NCBI RefSeq assembly: GCF_025352645.1
Contig: NZ_JANXSO010000100.1
Location: forward strand, 1 to 39,051
DNA length: 39,051 bases
Origin: Iodobacter sp.
GTDB lineage: Bacteria; Pseudomonadota; Gammaproteobacteria; Burkholderiales; Chitinibacteraceae
Direction of reading: 5' to 3'
The notes below the pieces were generated by a model. That model did no database searches. It saw only the letters and a list, made by a program, of their open reading frames with translations, and was not told the origin of the DNA. Of this stretch, positions 26,941-34,791 are shown piece after piece. Every line of letters starts with the position of its first letter. Position 1 is the stretch's first letter. The position numbers were made by a program, and so were the translations under genes.

Positions 26941-27306
26941 CTAGCCAATCACTTTGCGTACCACTTCAAGTAATTTTTGAGGGTCAAAGGGTTTAACGAG
27001 CCAACCTGTTGCTCCTGCCGTTTTCCCTTGCATTTTCATTGCATCGCTTGATTCTGTAGTAAGCATCAGCATCGGAGTCGATTTATATTGTGGCGTGGCT
27101 CTGAGGGTTTTAATCAGGGTGAGCCCATCCATCCCTGGCATGTTTTGATCAGTAAGAATCAAATCAACTTGTACTTTTTTAGCCTGCTGTACGCCCAAAT
27201 TACCATCACTGGCTTCAACAACGTCATAGCCCGCGCTTTTAAGCGTAAACACCACCATCTGCCGAATGGATGCAGAATCATCGACGGTCAGAATCTTTTT
27301 AGCCAT
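26941..27306 (-). CDS. cheY: CheY-type response regulator (first copy, Che2-type cluster)
   Basis: This single receiver domain of about 121 residues has the acidic pair in ILTVDDSASIRQM, phospho-Asp in LILTDQNMPGMDG, Thr-Thr in LMLTTESSD and Lys in WLVKPF. The residue at the place of E. coli Tyr106 is Trp, unlike the second CheY in this window. GGAGG lies just before the ATG at 27306; an in-frame ATG at 27321 is too early because the ribosome site would be inside the gene. It is 33 bases upstream of cheA. Confidence 0.93.
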   Translation of the reverse strand: MAKKILTVDDSASIRQMVVFTLKSAGYDVVEASDGNLGVQQAKKVQVDLILTDQNMPGMDGLTLIKTLRATPQYKSTPMLMLTTESSDAMKMQGKTAGATGWLVKPFDPQKLLEVVRKVIG

Positions 27307-27419
27307 ATTGCCTCCAAGCATATAAAGTTTTAAACATTTAATATCTGCTCCAAATCACGTTTTGCATATGCTCAAAGGATAGTAATAAAAAATGTCAGAT
27401 GGTATGTAAGCTAAAGTAG

Positions 27420-28616
27420 TTAAAATAAATCTATATCGCCACTACTCATACTGCCCTGCGCCACAGGATTTTTATGCATTGAATCTGCCACGTGCACTGA
27501 GCGCTCACCCAAAGCTTGAAATTCAACTACTTTTTCTTTCCATGCCAGCATTGGGTTTTTATGATTTGCAATATAGCCATAAATTAATGCCAATGCTTCT
27601 TGTATTTCCACCTGAGCCACCACACGGCCTTTAGCGTGTAATAAAAGCTGATTAACCAAATCCTGAAATTGTAAGCCTCGCACGGCATTAGCCACACCAA
27701 GCTCCACTTGTGCGGCTATTACAGCTAATTCACTCACCACCGATTCAATATTTTTATTCATCTCACCAATTTTAGACATGGTTGCTTCAACTTGCACCTT
27801 TGATTGCATTGATTTACTCATATCTTGCGAAGCCAAACGCATAATCGCCTCATCTGCAATAGAAACAGATTCATGAATTTGCTTAATATTTACCCGAATT
27901 TGCCGGCTAAAATGATTGGTACGCATTGAAAGTGCTCTTACTTCATCAGCAACAACGGCAAACCCACGCCCTGCTTCCCCTGCTCTTGCGGCCTCAATAG
28001 CCGCATTTAAAGCCAGTAAGTTAGTTTGCTTAGCAATTGATTCAATTTCATTCAATACACCTAATACTTCTTCTACTACTTTTCCTACCTGCTCCATTTG
28101 ATCAACCAATCCCATCGCAGTGTAAGAATTAGAAATAATACTTTCTACAAATGTGGTTAAAATACTCGATGTTTCAGTAACAAAACTTTCAAAGCCCCCC
28201 CCTTGATCCTTATTTGCATGTAAAAACAAAGATTCCGCCATTTCTTTTTGTAAACGGGATTGATCAGCAATTTCAACAAAGCCATTTAGTAAGGCAGGGA
28301 CCGCATCAGCAAATATTTCAACAGCGCGTTTTACTTCATCATCCGCCAGTTGCAATTGTGCTACTGAAAATAAAGACATATCCGATTGAGCCTGCAAAGA
28401 GCCCCCCATATGTAATAAATCAGTAAATTGAGAGGCACCTAAGTCACCCCCCTCCTCTTTATTTAAAAATAGTAAAACAAGAATAGGACACCAAGCAGCC
28501 AGAAGCCCACAGATAAGTAAGAGCCACGCTGAAGCATTCAGCCACATGATAAAAAAGAATAGAAAACTTACGAAAGATGCAAAACAACACAAAATAGACA
28601 GGTTCTTTTTTAGCAT
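27420..28616 (-). CDS. Short membrane chemoreceptor (MCP) with two N-terminal TM helices and GDIDLF tail
   Basis: This 398-residue protein starts with two adjacent hydrophobic helices (about 6-24 and 30-50) and has no periplasmic domain, so it probably senses something cytoplasmic or in the membrane. The signalling hairpin tip is [35 protein letters not shown] at about 190-225. After it comes a segment with [23 protein letters not shown], and the protein ends SGDIDLF. That tail closely resembles the CheD C-terminus. It sits upstream of cheY in the same direction, separated by 113 bases. A short leader ORF overlaps its start. Confidence 0.85.
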   Translation of the reverse strand: MLKKNLSILCCFASFVSFLFFFIMWLNASAWLLLICGLLAAWCPILVLLFLNKEEGGDLGASQFTDLLHMGGSLQAQSDMSLFSVAQLQLADDEVKRAVEIFADAVPALLNGFVEIADQSRLQKEMAESLFLHANKDQGGGFESFVTETSSILTTFVESIISNSYTAMGLVDQMEQVGKVVEEVLGVLNEIESIAKQTNLLALNAAIEAARAGEAGRGFAVVADEVRALSMRTNHFSRQIRVNIKQIHESVSIADEAIMRLASQDMSKSMQSKVQVEATMSKIGEMNKNIESVVSELAVIAAQVELGVANAVRGLQFQDLVNQLLLHAKGRVVAQVEIQEALALIYGYIANHKNPMLAWKEKVVEFQALGERSVHVADSMHKNPVAQGSMSSGDIDLF

Positions 28617-28645
28617 AAGAAAGCCTCAAAATCAGTACGCAGCAT
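28610..28645 (-). CDS. Possible 11-codon leader peptide coupled to the short MCP gene
   Basis: ATG at 28645 encodes [11 protein letters not shown] and stops with TAA at 28612-28610. This TAA overlaps the MCP start codon in the sequence ATGCTAA. A strong GAGGAGG lies about 10 bases upstream of this ATG, better than the GAGG in front of the MCP start. Translation of the leader would deliver ribosomes to the MCP start. This is an inference from layout; no homologue is known to me. Confidence 0.4.
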   Translation of the reverse strand: MLRTDFEAFLC

Positions 28646-28851
28646 CAACGAGAAACCTCCTCGCCGCTTCACACTCATAAAGATAGCTTATATAGCTAAA
28701 ATTGAAACAGGAATAATAGATGAGGGATAAAATAATGCAGACAAGTTATGTATAGCTTTTTTTAATTTAAAAAAGATATACATATCCTAGATCAAGAATG
28801 ACTATAAATAAATAGAGATGCAGATATCAATGAATAGGCAATCGCAGAGGC

Positions 28852-30579
28852 TTATGCAGCCTCTGTACGAGGAATATAATAAGCAACTACTTCATTGCCC
28901 GTACCATGGTATTGCGCAGACGCACAAAGGGATCTAACCAATGCAATCCCCCGACCAAAGGCAAACTGATGAGCAAGCGCATCCGTTTTAACATTTAATT
29001 GTGCCCAATCAAAACCATGGCCACTATCTTTAACTCGAATTCTTAAAACGTCTTTGCCTTCGTAATGTAATCCCGTTAAATCAATTTCAATTCTACCTTC
29101 GGTAAGTTGCTCTAGGCGATTGGCGCGCTCGCACAAATATTGCTCCATACCATCAATACCGCGTTTCATTGAAGAATTTAAACCAAGTACACCATGATCT
29201 AAAGCATTAACAAATAGCTCAGTTAAAATCAAAAAAACATCAGATTGGCTAAATACAAGTGAGCGTACCCCACCAATAAAATTCATCATAAAAGGCACGG
29301 TATTAATATGCCTAATTTCATCCACACCCAAGGCAACGCTATAGCGCCAAGCACTTTCACCTAAAGCTGCCAAGGTAGATATATTAACTACTTCATTGCT
29401 ATGAAAAATACGCTCTGCAGAATTAGACCCCGCTCTTTCCTTATCGCCAAAATAAGCCAATACCAAGGAGATATCATCATGATGTGCCTCGCCCTCTAAG
29501 AATAGGGCTAAATCTTTTTGGGCATGAGCCAGTCTTTCTGTGGCAGGAACTTCAGCGAGTACGCTTAATAAACGCTCTAAGCCATAGTCCCCTTTTACTG
29601 AATGCCGCGCTTCAATTAATCCATCCGAGTAAGCAGCCAAGCAAGCAGGCTCATCAAAGTAATAACGGTCAGTCATTAAATCCATGGCATGGGTAGGAAC
29701 AATACCCAACGGTAAATGAGATGATTTCCATGTATGTTTAACTGCACCACTTGGATCGAGTACATGCACAGATGGCATGCCTCCATTCCAAACTTCAATA
29801 CAACCCGCCGATTCATCAATTGAAATCAATACCAATGCGACAAAACGGCCTATAGGTAAAACCTGCCTTACCTTATTATTCATCTCGATAAGAATATCTG
29901 AGATCGTATAGCCCTTTTCAGTCATCGTGTAAAATGGCTGAGTTAATGGCAAGACATTGAGTGCAGCAGTTAAACCATGACCAATACCATCAGCAAGCAT
30001 TAGATAAAGTGCCTGCCCAGGGGTACGCGCAGCAGCAATCAAATCACCAGAAAGACTTTCGGCTGGAGAGAGGTAATATTCAAACTGAGGGTCATACAGT
30101 AATTCTGCATTAACCATTTGCTCCATTAAATGGCTAACTACACGCTTCTCTTCTTCTGCTCTATCGTAGTAATCCGCTAATTTAAGTGATTGCTCACGGA
30201 CTTTACGATTTAATTCCAAAGTGCGGCTAAATGCTTTTAATTTGGCTTCTAAAACACGGAAATTTACCGGTTTATTAATATAATCATCAGCCCCTTGCTC
30301 AATTGCCTCGGCTAATTTGTTTTCTTCGCCCACACCGGTTACAAAAACAATGGGCACCCACGTTTCATTAGCCTCATGTTTAATGGCAATCGCGGCATCT
30401 AGCCCTGACATGACCGGCATCATCATATCCATCAGCACCAGATCAGGTCGTTCTAAACGCCACGTTTCTAAGGCCTCTAAGCCGTTGTGTGCCTGAATAG
30501 CCTTATGGCCTAAGGCCTCCACAAAGCGTGAAATAAGTAAAAGTACTGATTCAGTATCGTCAACGACTAGAATTTTCAT
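28852..30579 (-). CDS. hsbR: Response regulator with PP2C phosphatase and anti-sigma kinase domains, HsbR-like
   Basis: This 575-residue protein has three domains. The receiver (1-120) has phospho-Asp51 in LVLMDMMMPVMSG. After a coiled coil comes a SpoIIE-type PP2C phosphatase (about 165-385), with SLSGDLIAA, LMLADGIGHGLTAAL and HHDDISLVLAYF supplying metal ligands. The C-terminal RsbW-like kinase (about 430-575) has the N-box LTELFVNALDHG and the G1 box DSGHGFDW. This order is that of Pseudomonas HsbR, which both phosphorylates and dephosphorylates the STAS protein HsbA. An HsbA-like gene lies 9 bases upstream. The phosphodonor for the receiver is unknown; no HptB is in the window. Confidence 0.82.
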   Translation of the reverse strand: MKILVVDDTESVLLLISRFVEALGHKAIQAHNGLEALETWRLERPDLVLMDMMMPVMSGLDAAIAIKHEANETWVPIVFVTGVGEENKLAEAIEQGADDYINKPVNFRVLEAKLKAFSRTLELNRKVREQSLKLADYYDRAEEEKRVVSHLMEQMVNAELLYDPQFEYYLSPAESLSGDLIAAARTPGQALYLMLADGIGHGLTAALNVLPLTQPFYTMTEKGYTISDILIEMNNKVRQVLPIGRFVALVLISIDESAGCIEVWNGGMPSVHVLDPSGAVKHTWKSSHLPLGIVPTHAMDLMTDRYYFDEPACLAAYSDGLIEARHSVKGDYGLERLLSVLAEVPATERLAHAQKDLALFLEGEAHHDDISLVLAYFGDKERAGSNSAERIFHSNEVVNISTLAALGESAWRYSVALGVDEIRHINTVPFMMNFIGGVRSLVFSQSDVFLILTELFVNALDHGVLGLNSSMKRGIDGMEQYLCERANRLEQLTEGRIEIDLTGLHYEGKDVLRIRVKDSGHGFDWAQLNVKTDALAHQFAFGRGIALVRSLCASAQYHGTGNEVVAYYIPRTEAA

Positions 30580-30588
30580 AGTAAGCTT

Positions 30589-30894
30589 TTAGCGTATGGT
30601 GAAAATCTTACCAAAACAGGCTATTTCTAACACTTGCCTGACCGAGTCTCTGCAATTAACCAAAGCTAAATTTTTACTAGCTGCACCGATTTTTTCTTTC
30701 AGCAATAGCAACATGCCTAATGCGGAGCTGTCTAAATAATTTACATTTTGAAAATCAACCAGCACTTCTTTGATGCTTGGATTGCTGATAAGCGTTTCAC
30801 ATACCTGGCGAAACTCTCGGTGAGCGCTGAAATCGAACTGCCCGGAGAGAACCACTCGACCCACGTCCCCTTCGATCTGCACAGTTGGTGTCAT
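30589..30894 (-). CDS. hsbA: STAS-domain anti-sigma factor antagonist, HsbA-like
   Basis: This 101-residue single STAS domain has the phosphorylation motif NYLDSSALGMLLLLKE, with Ser56 right after Asp55. This is the same position reported as the phosphosite of Pseudomonas HsbA. GAGG precedes the ATG. It is directly followed by the PP2C/kinase protein that should control its phosphorylation. In Pseudomonas, HsbA switches between the anti-sigma factor FlgM and a diguanylate cyclase. FlgM and such a partner are not in this window, so the target here is inferred from flagellar context only. Confidence 0.82.
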   Translation of the reverse strand: MTPTVQIEGDVGRVVLSGQFDFSAHREFRQVCETLISNPSIKEVLVDFQNVNYLDSSALGMLLLLKEKIGAASKNLALVNCRDSVRQVLEIACFGKIFTIR

Positions 30895-30980
30895 ACAAAC
30901 CTCAATTTCATGAAAGATATAAGTTTAAAATCACTATGAAGAACACAAGATGGGCGAAAGAAAAAAACCACCTCTTGCTT

Positions 30981-32156
30981 TCATACCTTAGTAGGGCAAT
31001 ACAGAACTGGCAACCGTATCGTAAACGAACTACCGGTTCCAAGGTTAGAATTTACGCCAATCTCCCCTCCTAAGCGAGTCAGAAGGTTACTCACAATCGC
31101 CAAACCAAGGCCTGTACCGTCTTTTTTGGTGGTAAAAAAAGGCTCAAACAAGCGTTCTTGCACCTCTAAAGACATTCCACAACCTTGATCTTCAACGCAA
31201 ACTTCCGCCATTCCTTCGCTTATTGTAAGCGATAATTGAATGATGTCTCCCTGTTTGGATGCGAGCATGGCGTTGTCCATCAGATTCGTGACACAACCCA
31301 AGAGTTCCTTGCGGTTAGCGCTGACGACCAGTGCGTCTGCACCAGGTAACACCTTAAGTATGCAGCTCATTTGATGACTATTGAGCTGAGGCAGCATCAT
31401 TTGCTGTGCTTCATTGAGTAGCCCCAACAACTCTACCGCTTCCATTGGCACGTCTTGTCCACGCACAAAACTCAACATATTTTGAATTAAAACTTCTAAA
31501 TGCCTTAAGCGAGCTAAGTTTTTTTGCCCAAATTTTTGCCGATCACTCTCGTTTAATTCTGGCTTAGCTAAGTGCGCCGAATAAAGTAATGCGGTAGCAA
31601 GCGGGGTGCGTAGTTGATGAGCTAGCCCTGCTGCCATCTCCCCCATTACCGCTAAGCGTTTGTGTTGGGTTAATGCACGCTGCAATTCCCACATATCACT
31701 CACATCATGGATCAACATGATTTTGCCATGCTCATTTGGCATATCATTCACCATAATGCTGATGCGCCGCTCCCCATTTTCTGCCTGCGACAGCCAAAGA
31801 TCAGGGCCATTACTGGCTTGTAAATGCTCAGTAATATACTGCTGCCAAAGGGCACCTAGCCTTAGCGCTTTCATCATTAAACCTGCGGCAGGATTAAACT
31901 CAACCACCACCCCTTGCTCATTTAATTCCACCACTCCGCCAGGCAAACGCTCCAACAGTAAAGAGAGCCGCCGTGACAAAGCAGCCTTTTCATCTAACTC
32001 GCGACGCAAATTTCCATTCGCAATTTCCAATTGATCGGCTAAAGAAACCACTTGCTGCTGTAAATCTGCGTAAGCCAAGCTAAGCTGATTTGAAGCTTCT
32101 GTAAAAAGCGAAAAAGCACTTTCCAACTCACGGGGGTCAATACCAAGATTGTCCAT
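30981..32156 (-). CDS. flrB: PAS-containing sensor histidine kinase, FlrB/FleS-type
   Basis: This 391-residue soluble kinase starts with a coiled coil (about 15-65), followed by a PAS domain (about 65-150, with ERLPGGVVELNEQGVVVEFNPAA). The HisKA segment is LAVMGEMAAGLAHQLRTPLATALLYS, with the phosphorylated His in AHQLRTPL. The ATPase domain has LMDNAMLASKQG, VEDQGCGM, FEPFFTTKKDGTGLGLAIV. The AHQLRTPLATALLYSAHL block is typical of FlrB/FleS kinases, which phosphorylate FlrC/FleR. Here flrC lies 12.5 kb downstream on the same strand instead of adjacent. AAGGAAGG precedes the ATG. It is the first gene of the minus-strand block. Confidence 0.85.
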   Translation of the reverse strand: MDNLGIDPRELESAFSLFTEASNQLSLAYADLQQQVVSLADQLEIANGNLRRELDEKAALSRRLSLLLERLPGGVVELNEQGVVVEFNPAAGLMMKALRLGALWQQYITEHLQASNGPDLWLSQAENGERRISIMVNDMPNEHGKIMLIHDVSDMWELQRALTQHKRLAVMGEMAAGLAHQLRTPLATALLYSAHLAKPELNESDRQKFGQKNLARLRHLEVLIQNMLSFVRGQDVPMEAVELLGLLNEAQQMMLPQLNSHQMSCILKVLPGADALVVSANRKELLGCVTNLMDNAMLASKQGDIIQLSLTISEGMAEVCVEDQGCGMSLEVQERLFEPFFTTKKDGTGLGLAIVSNLLTRLGGEIGVNSNLGTGSSFTIRLPVLYCPTKV

Positions 32157-32189
32157 ATAACACCTTCCTTGTTGCTTTTTCTTTTTTAC

Positions 32190-32217
32190 ATTATAAAGTG
32201 ACTAGACAGCAGCCCAA
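32190..32217 (-). promoter_or_regulatory. Candidate sigma-70 promoter for the flrB-hsbA-hsbR operon
   Basis: On the minus strand TATAAT (32195-32190) is preceded by TTGGGC (32217-32212) at 16-base spacing, about 35 bases upstream of the flrB start codon. The -10 is perfect; the -35 is weak. No sigma-54 or clear sigma-28 motif was seen in this direction. Confidence 0.5.
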
Positions 32218-32271
32218 AACAATGATCCACATTATTTTGGAAGCCAAGATAATTTAAATATTAGTGAAAGT

Positions 32272-32300
32272 TAAAATAGTTCGGGTCTTACGGCTATAAT
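32272..32300 (+). promoter_or_regulatory. Candidate promoter for the cheV-cheV-cheY-cheZ-cheA operon
   Basis: A perfect TATAAT is at 32295-32300. The same segment reads TAAA (32272-32275) then, 16 bases later, GGCTATAA (32292-32299), which resembles the flagellar sigma-28 pattern TAAA-N15-GCCGATAA with one extra base and two mismatches. It lies about 95 bases before cheV. It could be a sigma-70 or a sigma-28 promoter. Confidence 0.45.
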
Positions 32301-32392
32301 TGCATCTTTTAGTGTTTGTACAGCTGCTTCCTAAATGTTCCATCCCAACACCGTCGGTTAAGAATACTTAAACGCAGCCTGGAGCTATTTCT

Positions 32393-33343
32393 GTGTCTGA
32401 CTTATTAAAAAATATTGACGCTCGAACAAAACTGGCTGGTACTAACAAGCTAGAAATTCTTTTATTTACTCTCGGGCAAGATGAGCGCTCTGGCCGACGA
32501 GAGAACTTTGCAATCAACGTATTCAAAGTGCGTGAAGTCATGCGAACGCCGGAAATCACTAAAGCGCCAGATATGCCCCCATCCATCGAAGGCATGGTGA
32601 GTTTGCGCGGCACATTGGTTCCGGTCATTGATTTAGCGCGTTACGCTGGCATTGCAACCACAACGCGCCCAGAGATCATGATTGTTTCTGAATACAATGG
32701 CCACACGCAAGGCTTTTTAGTTGAAGCGGTTGATACTATTTTGCGACTCGATTGGTCTCAAATGCGTGTTCCACCCGATATGCTTATGTCACAAATGGGG
32801 GGCTTAGTTGTTGCGGTAACAGAGCTTGAAAATAATAAACTTGTGATGATGATGGATGTAGAAAAGGTGCTGGCTGAATCGGTACCTGGCTCAGACAAAA
32901 TCGATCCAGAAACCTTAATTCAAGACATTAGCCTCACCACTAAAACAGTTTTTATTGCAGATGATTCAGTGGTTGCTCGCCGTCAAATCGAAATGACTTT
33001 AGACGCGATGCATATCAAACATATTTCTACCATTAATGGCAAACGTGCTTGGGATGAATTGCAGCGCATTGCGCAATCTGCAGATTTGCAAGGCAAATTA
33101 GTAAGAGACATGGTTCATTTGGTGCTCACCGACGTAGAAATGCCAGAAATGGATGGCTATATGCTCACCAAATTAATTAAGAGTGACCCACGCTTTGCGG
33201 GTATTCCAGTACTAATGCATTCGTCATTATCAGGAGCCTCCAATCAAAAACTGGGACAATCCGTTGGTGTAGATGGTTATGTTGCCAAATTTGAGGCGCA
33301 TCGACTATCTGAAGCAATTGCCAATTTTTTACTTAAAGAATAA
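32393..33343 (+). CDS. cheV: Chemotaxis protein CheV (first of two tandem copies)
   Basis: This 316-residue protein joins a CheW-like domain (about 14-165; FAINVFKVREVM, SIEGMVSLRGTLVPVIDLA) to a receiver domain (about 180-316). The receiver has VFIADDSVVARRQ, phospho-Asp in LVLTDVEMPEMDG and Lys in YVAKFEAHR. It starts at a GTG with GGAG about 8 bases upstream. Compared with its neighbour it has a small Arg-rich insertion, DERSGRREN, in the first CheW strands. CheV couples receptors to CheA and can act as a phosphate sink. It is first in the plus-strand chemotaxis operon. Confidence 0.93.
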   Translation: MSDLLKNIDARTKLAGTNKLEILLFTLGQDERSGRRENFAINVFKVREVMRTPEITKAPDMPPSIEGMVSLRGTLVPVIDLARYAGIATTTRPEIMIVSEYNGHTQGFLVEAVDTILRLDWSQMRVPPDMLMSQMGGLVVAVTELENNKLVMMMDVEKVLAESVPGSDKIDPETLIQDISLTTKTVFIADDSVVARRQIEMTLDAMHIKHISTINGKRAWDELQRIAQSADLQGKLVRDMVHLVLTDVEMPEMDGYMLTKLIKSDPRFAGIPVLMHSSLSGASNQKLGQSVGVDGYVAKFEAHRLSEAIANFLLKE

Positions 33344-33372
33344 AGCGTCAAGAACAACAGCAGAGGTGATTT

Positions 33373-34311
33373 ATGTCCAGTAATTCGACCAATTTACTTG
33401 AAAGCATTGATGCGCGAACCAAGCTGGCTGGTTCCAATAAAATGGAAATCCTGCTGTTTACCCTAGGAACGCGTGAAATATTTGGTATCAATGTTTTTAA
33501 AGTTCGCGAAGTATCTCAAACACCAAAAATTACCAAGACCCCAAATATGCCCTTAGGTGTTGAGGGTGTACTTTCTTTGCGTGGTAATATCATCCCCGTT
33601 ATTGCACTAGCCAAATTTGTAGCTACACAAGAAACGCCTTCGGCAGAAGCCACCAGCACGATGATTGTGACTGAGTTTTCGAAGCATACCCAAGCCTTCC
33701 TTGTTCATGAAGTGGATCGTATTATTCGCGTTGATTGGGATAAGGTTCGTGCGCCAGAAACCATGCTTGCAGGCAATCAACAGCTCATTACGGCCCTGAC
33801 CGAATTGCCTGATGGCAAACTTGTATCGATATTAGATGTAGAACAAATCCTAGCCAGTGTGATTGGCGAACCCATTATTCCAGATTTACAAAAAGCGGCT
33901 ATTAACCCTGAAACATTTATGTTTTTTGTGGATGATTCAATGGTTGCCCGTAAAGAAATTATTAGCGTGCTTGATAAAATTGGCGTGAAGTATCACCAAG
34001 CTAATAATGGCCGTGAAGCATGGGATAAGCTGCAAAACTTGGCGAATCGTGCCACACATGACGGTGAACGACTGCGCGACAAACTAAAAATGATTTTAGT
34101 AGATGCTGAAATGCCAGAGATGGACGGCTATGTATTAACTAAGCATATTAAGTCTGACTCTCGCTTCCAAGGTATTCCTATTGTGATGCATTCATCTTTA
34201 TCTTCAAATGCGAACAGGGCGATGGGAAGCAGCGTTGGTGTCGACGCTTATGTGGCAAAATTCGACCCCGTCATTCTAGCCGACACAATCACCCCTCTGC
34301 TGGTTGGTTGA
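33373..34311 (+). CDS. cheV: Chemotaxis protein CheV (second of two tandem copies)
   Basis: This 312-residue CheV follows the first copy after 29 bases and begins in the same way (ESIDARTKLAGSNKMEILLF against KNIDARTKLAGTNKLEILLF). The CheW-like domain has GINVFKVREVSQTP and GVEGVLSLRGNIIPVIALA. The receiver has FFVDDSMVARKE, phospho-Asp in MILVDAEMPEMDG and YVAKFDPV. All phosphotransfer residues are kept, so both copies look functional. The pair most likely arose by tandem duplication and then diverged, possibly to serve different receptors. GGTG precedes the ATG at 33373. Confidence 0.93.
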   Translation: MSSNSTNLLESIDARTKLAGSNKMEILLFTLGTREIFGINVFKVREVSQTPKITKTPNMPLGVEGVLSLRGNIIPVIALAKFVATQETPSAEATSTMIVTEFSKHTQAFLVHEVDRIIRVDWDKVRAPETMLAGNQQLITALTELPDGKLVSILDVEQILASVIGEPIIPDLQKAAINPETFMFFVDDSMVARKEIISVLDKIGVKYHQANNGREAWDKLQNLANRATHDGERLRDKLKMILVDAEMPEMDGYVLTKHIKSDSRFQGIPIVMHSSLSSNANRAMGSSVGVDAYVAKFDPVILADTITPLLVG

Positions 34312-34333
34312 GATCGGTTTTATAAAAACAAGC

Positions 34334-34354
34334 CGTTTACAAAGAGTGTAAACG
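34334..34354 (+). other. Small hairpin between cheV and cheY
   Basis: CGTTTAC (34334-34340) and GTAAACG (34348-34354) form a perfect 7-bp stem with a 7-base loop. No T run follows, so full termination is unlikely. It may mark an mRNA processing site or partial attenuation between the cheV pair and cheYZA. Confidence 0.45.
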
Positions 34355-34368
34355 ACATGGAGTAGCAT

Positions 34369-34758
34369 ATGGCAGATAGCAACCTGCGTATTTTAGTGGT
34401 GGATGACTTTTCCACAATGCGCCGTATTGTTCGTAACCTTTTGAAAGAACTTGGCTTCTCCAACGTTGACGAGGCAGAAGATGGCCAAGTTGCTTTGCAT
34501 AAGCTAAAAAATGGCTCTTTCGAATTTGTGGTTACCGATTGGAATATGCCTAATATGACTGGCATTGAGCTGCTACGTGCAATCCGCGCCGATGCTCAGC
34601 TCAAGCACTTGCCCGTCATGATGGTGACAGCCGAGGCAAAAAAAGAAAACATTATTGAAGCGGCTACCGCTGGCGCAAATGGCTACATCGTAAAACCATT
34701 CACAGCTGCCACATTGGATGAAAAACTGAAAAAAGTTTTCGCCAATATGAGCAAGTAG
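34369..34758 (+). CDS. cheY: Chemotaxis response regulator CheY (second copy, classical flagellar type)
   Basis: This 129-residue receiver closely resembles enterobacterial Che[25 protein letters not shown], phospho-Asp in [25 protein letters not shown] and [13 protein letters not shown]. The switch Tyr (position equivalent to E. coli 106) is present, unlike the CheY at 26941-27306. This suggests it is the one that binds FliM to switch the motor. GGAG lies 9 bases before the ATG. It is followed after 33 bases by cheZ, its phosphatase. Confidence 0.96.
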   Translation: MADSNLRILVVDDFSTMRRIVRNLLKELGFSNVDEAEDGQVALHKLKNGSFEFVVTDWNMPNMTGIELLRAIRADAQLKHLPVMMVTAEAKKENIIEAATAGANGYIVKPFTAATLDEKLKKVFANMSK

Positions 34759-34791
34759 AACAAGAACCTGACAGACGCACAGGAGGCGACT

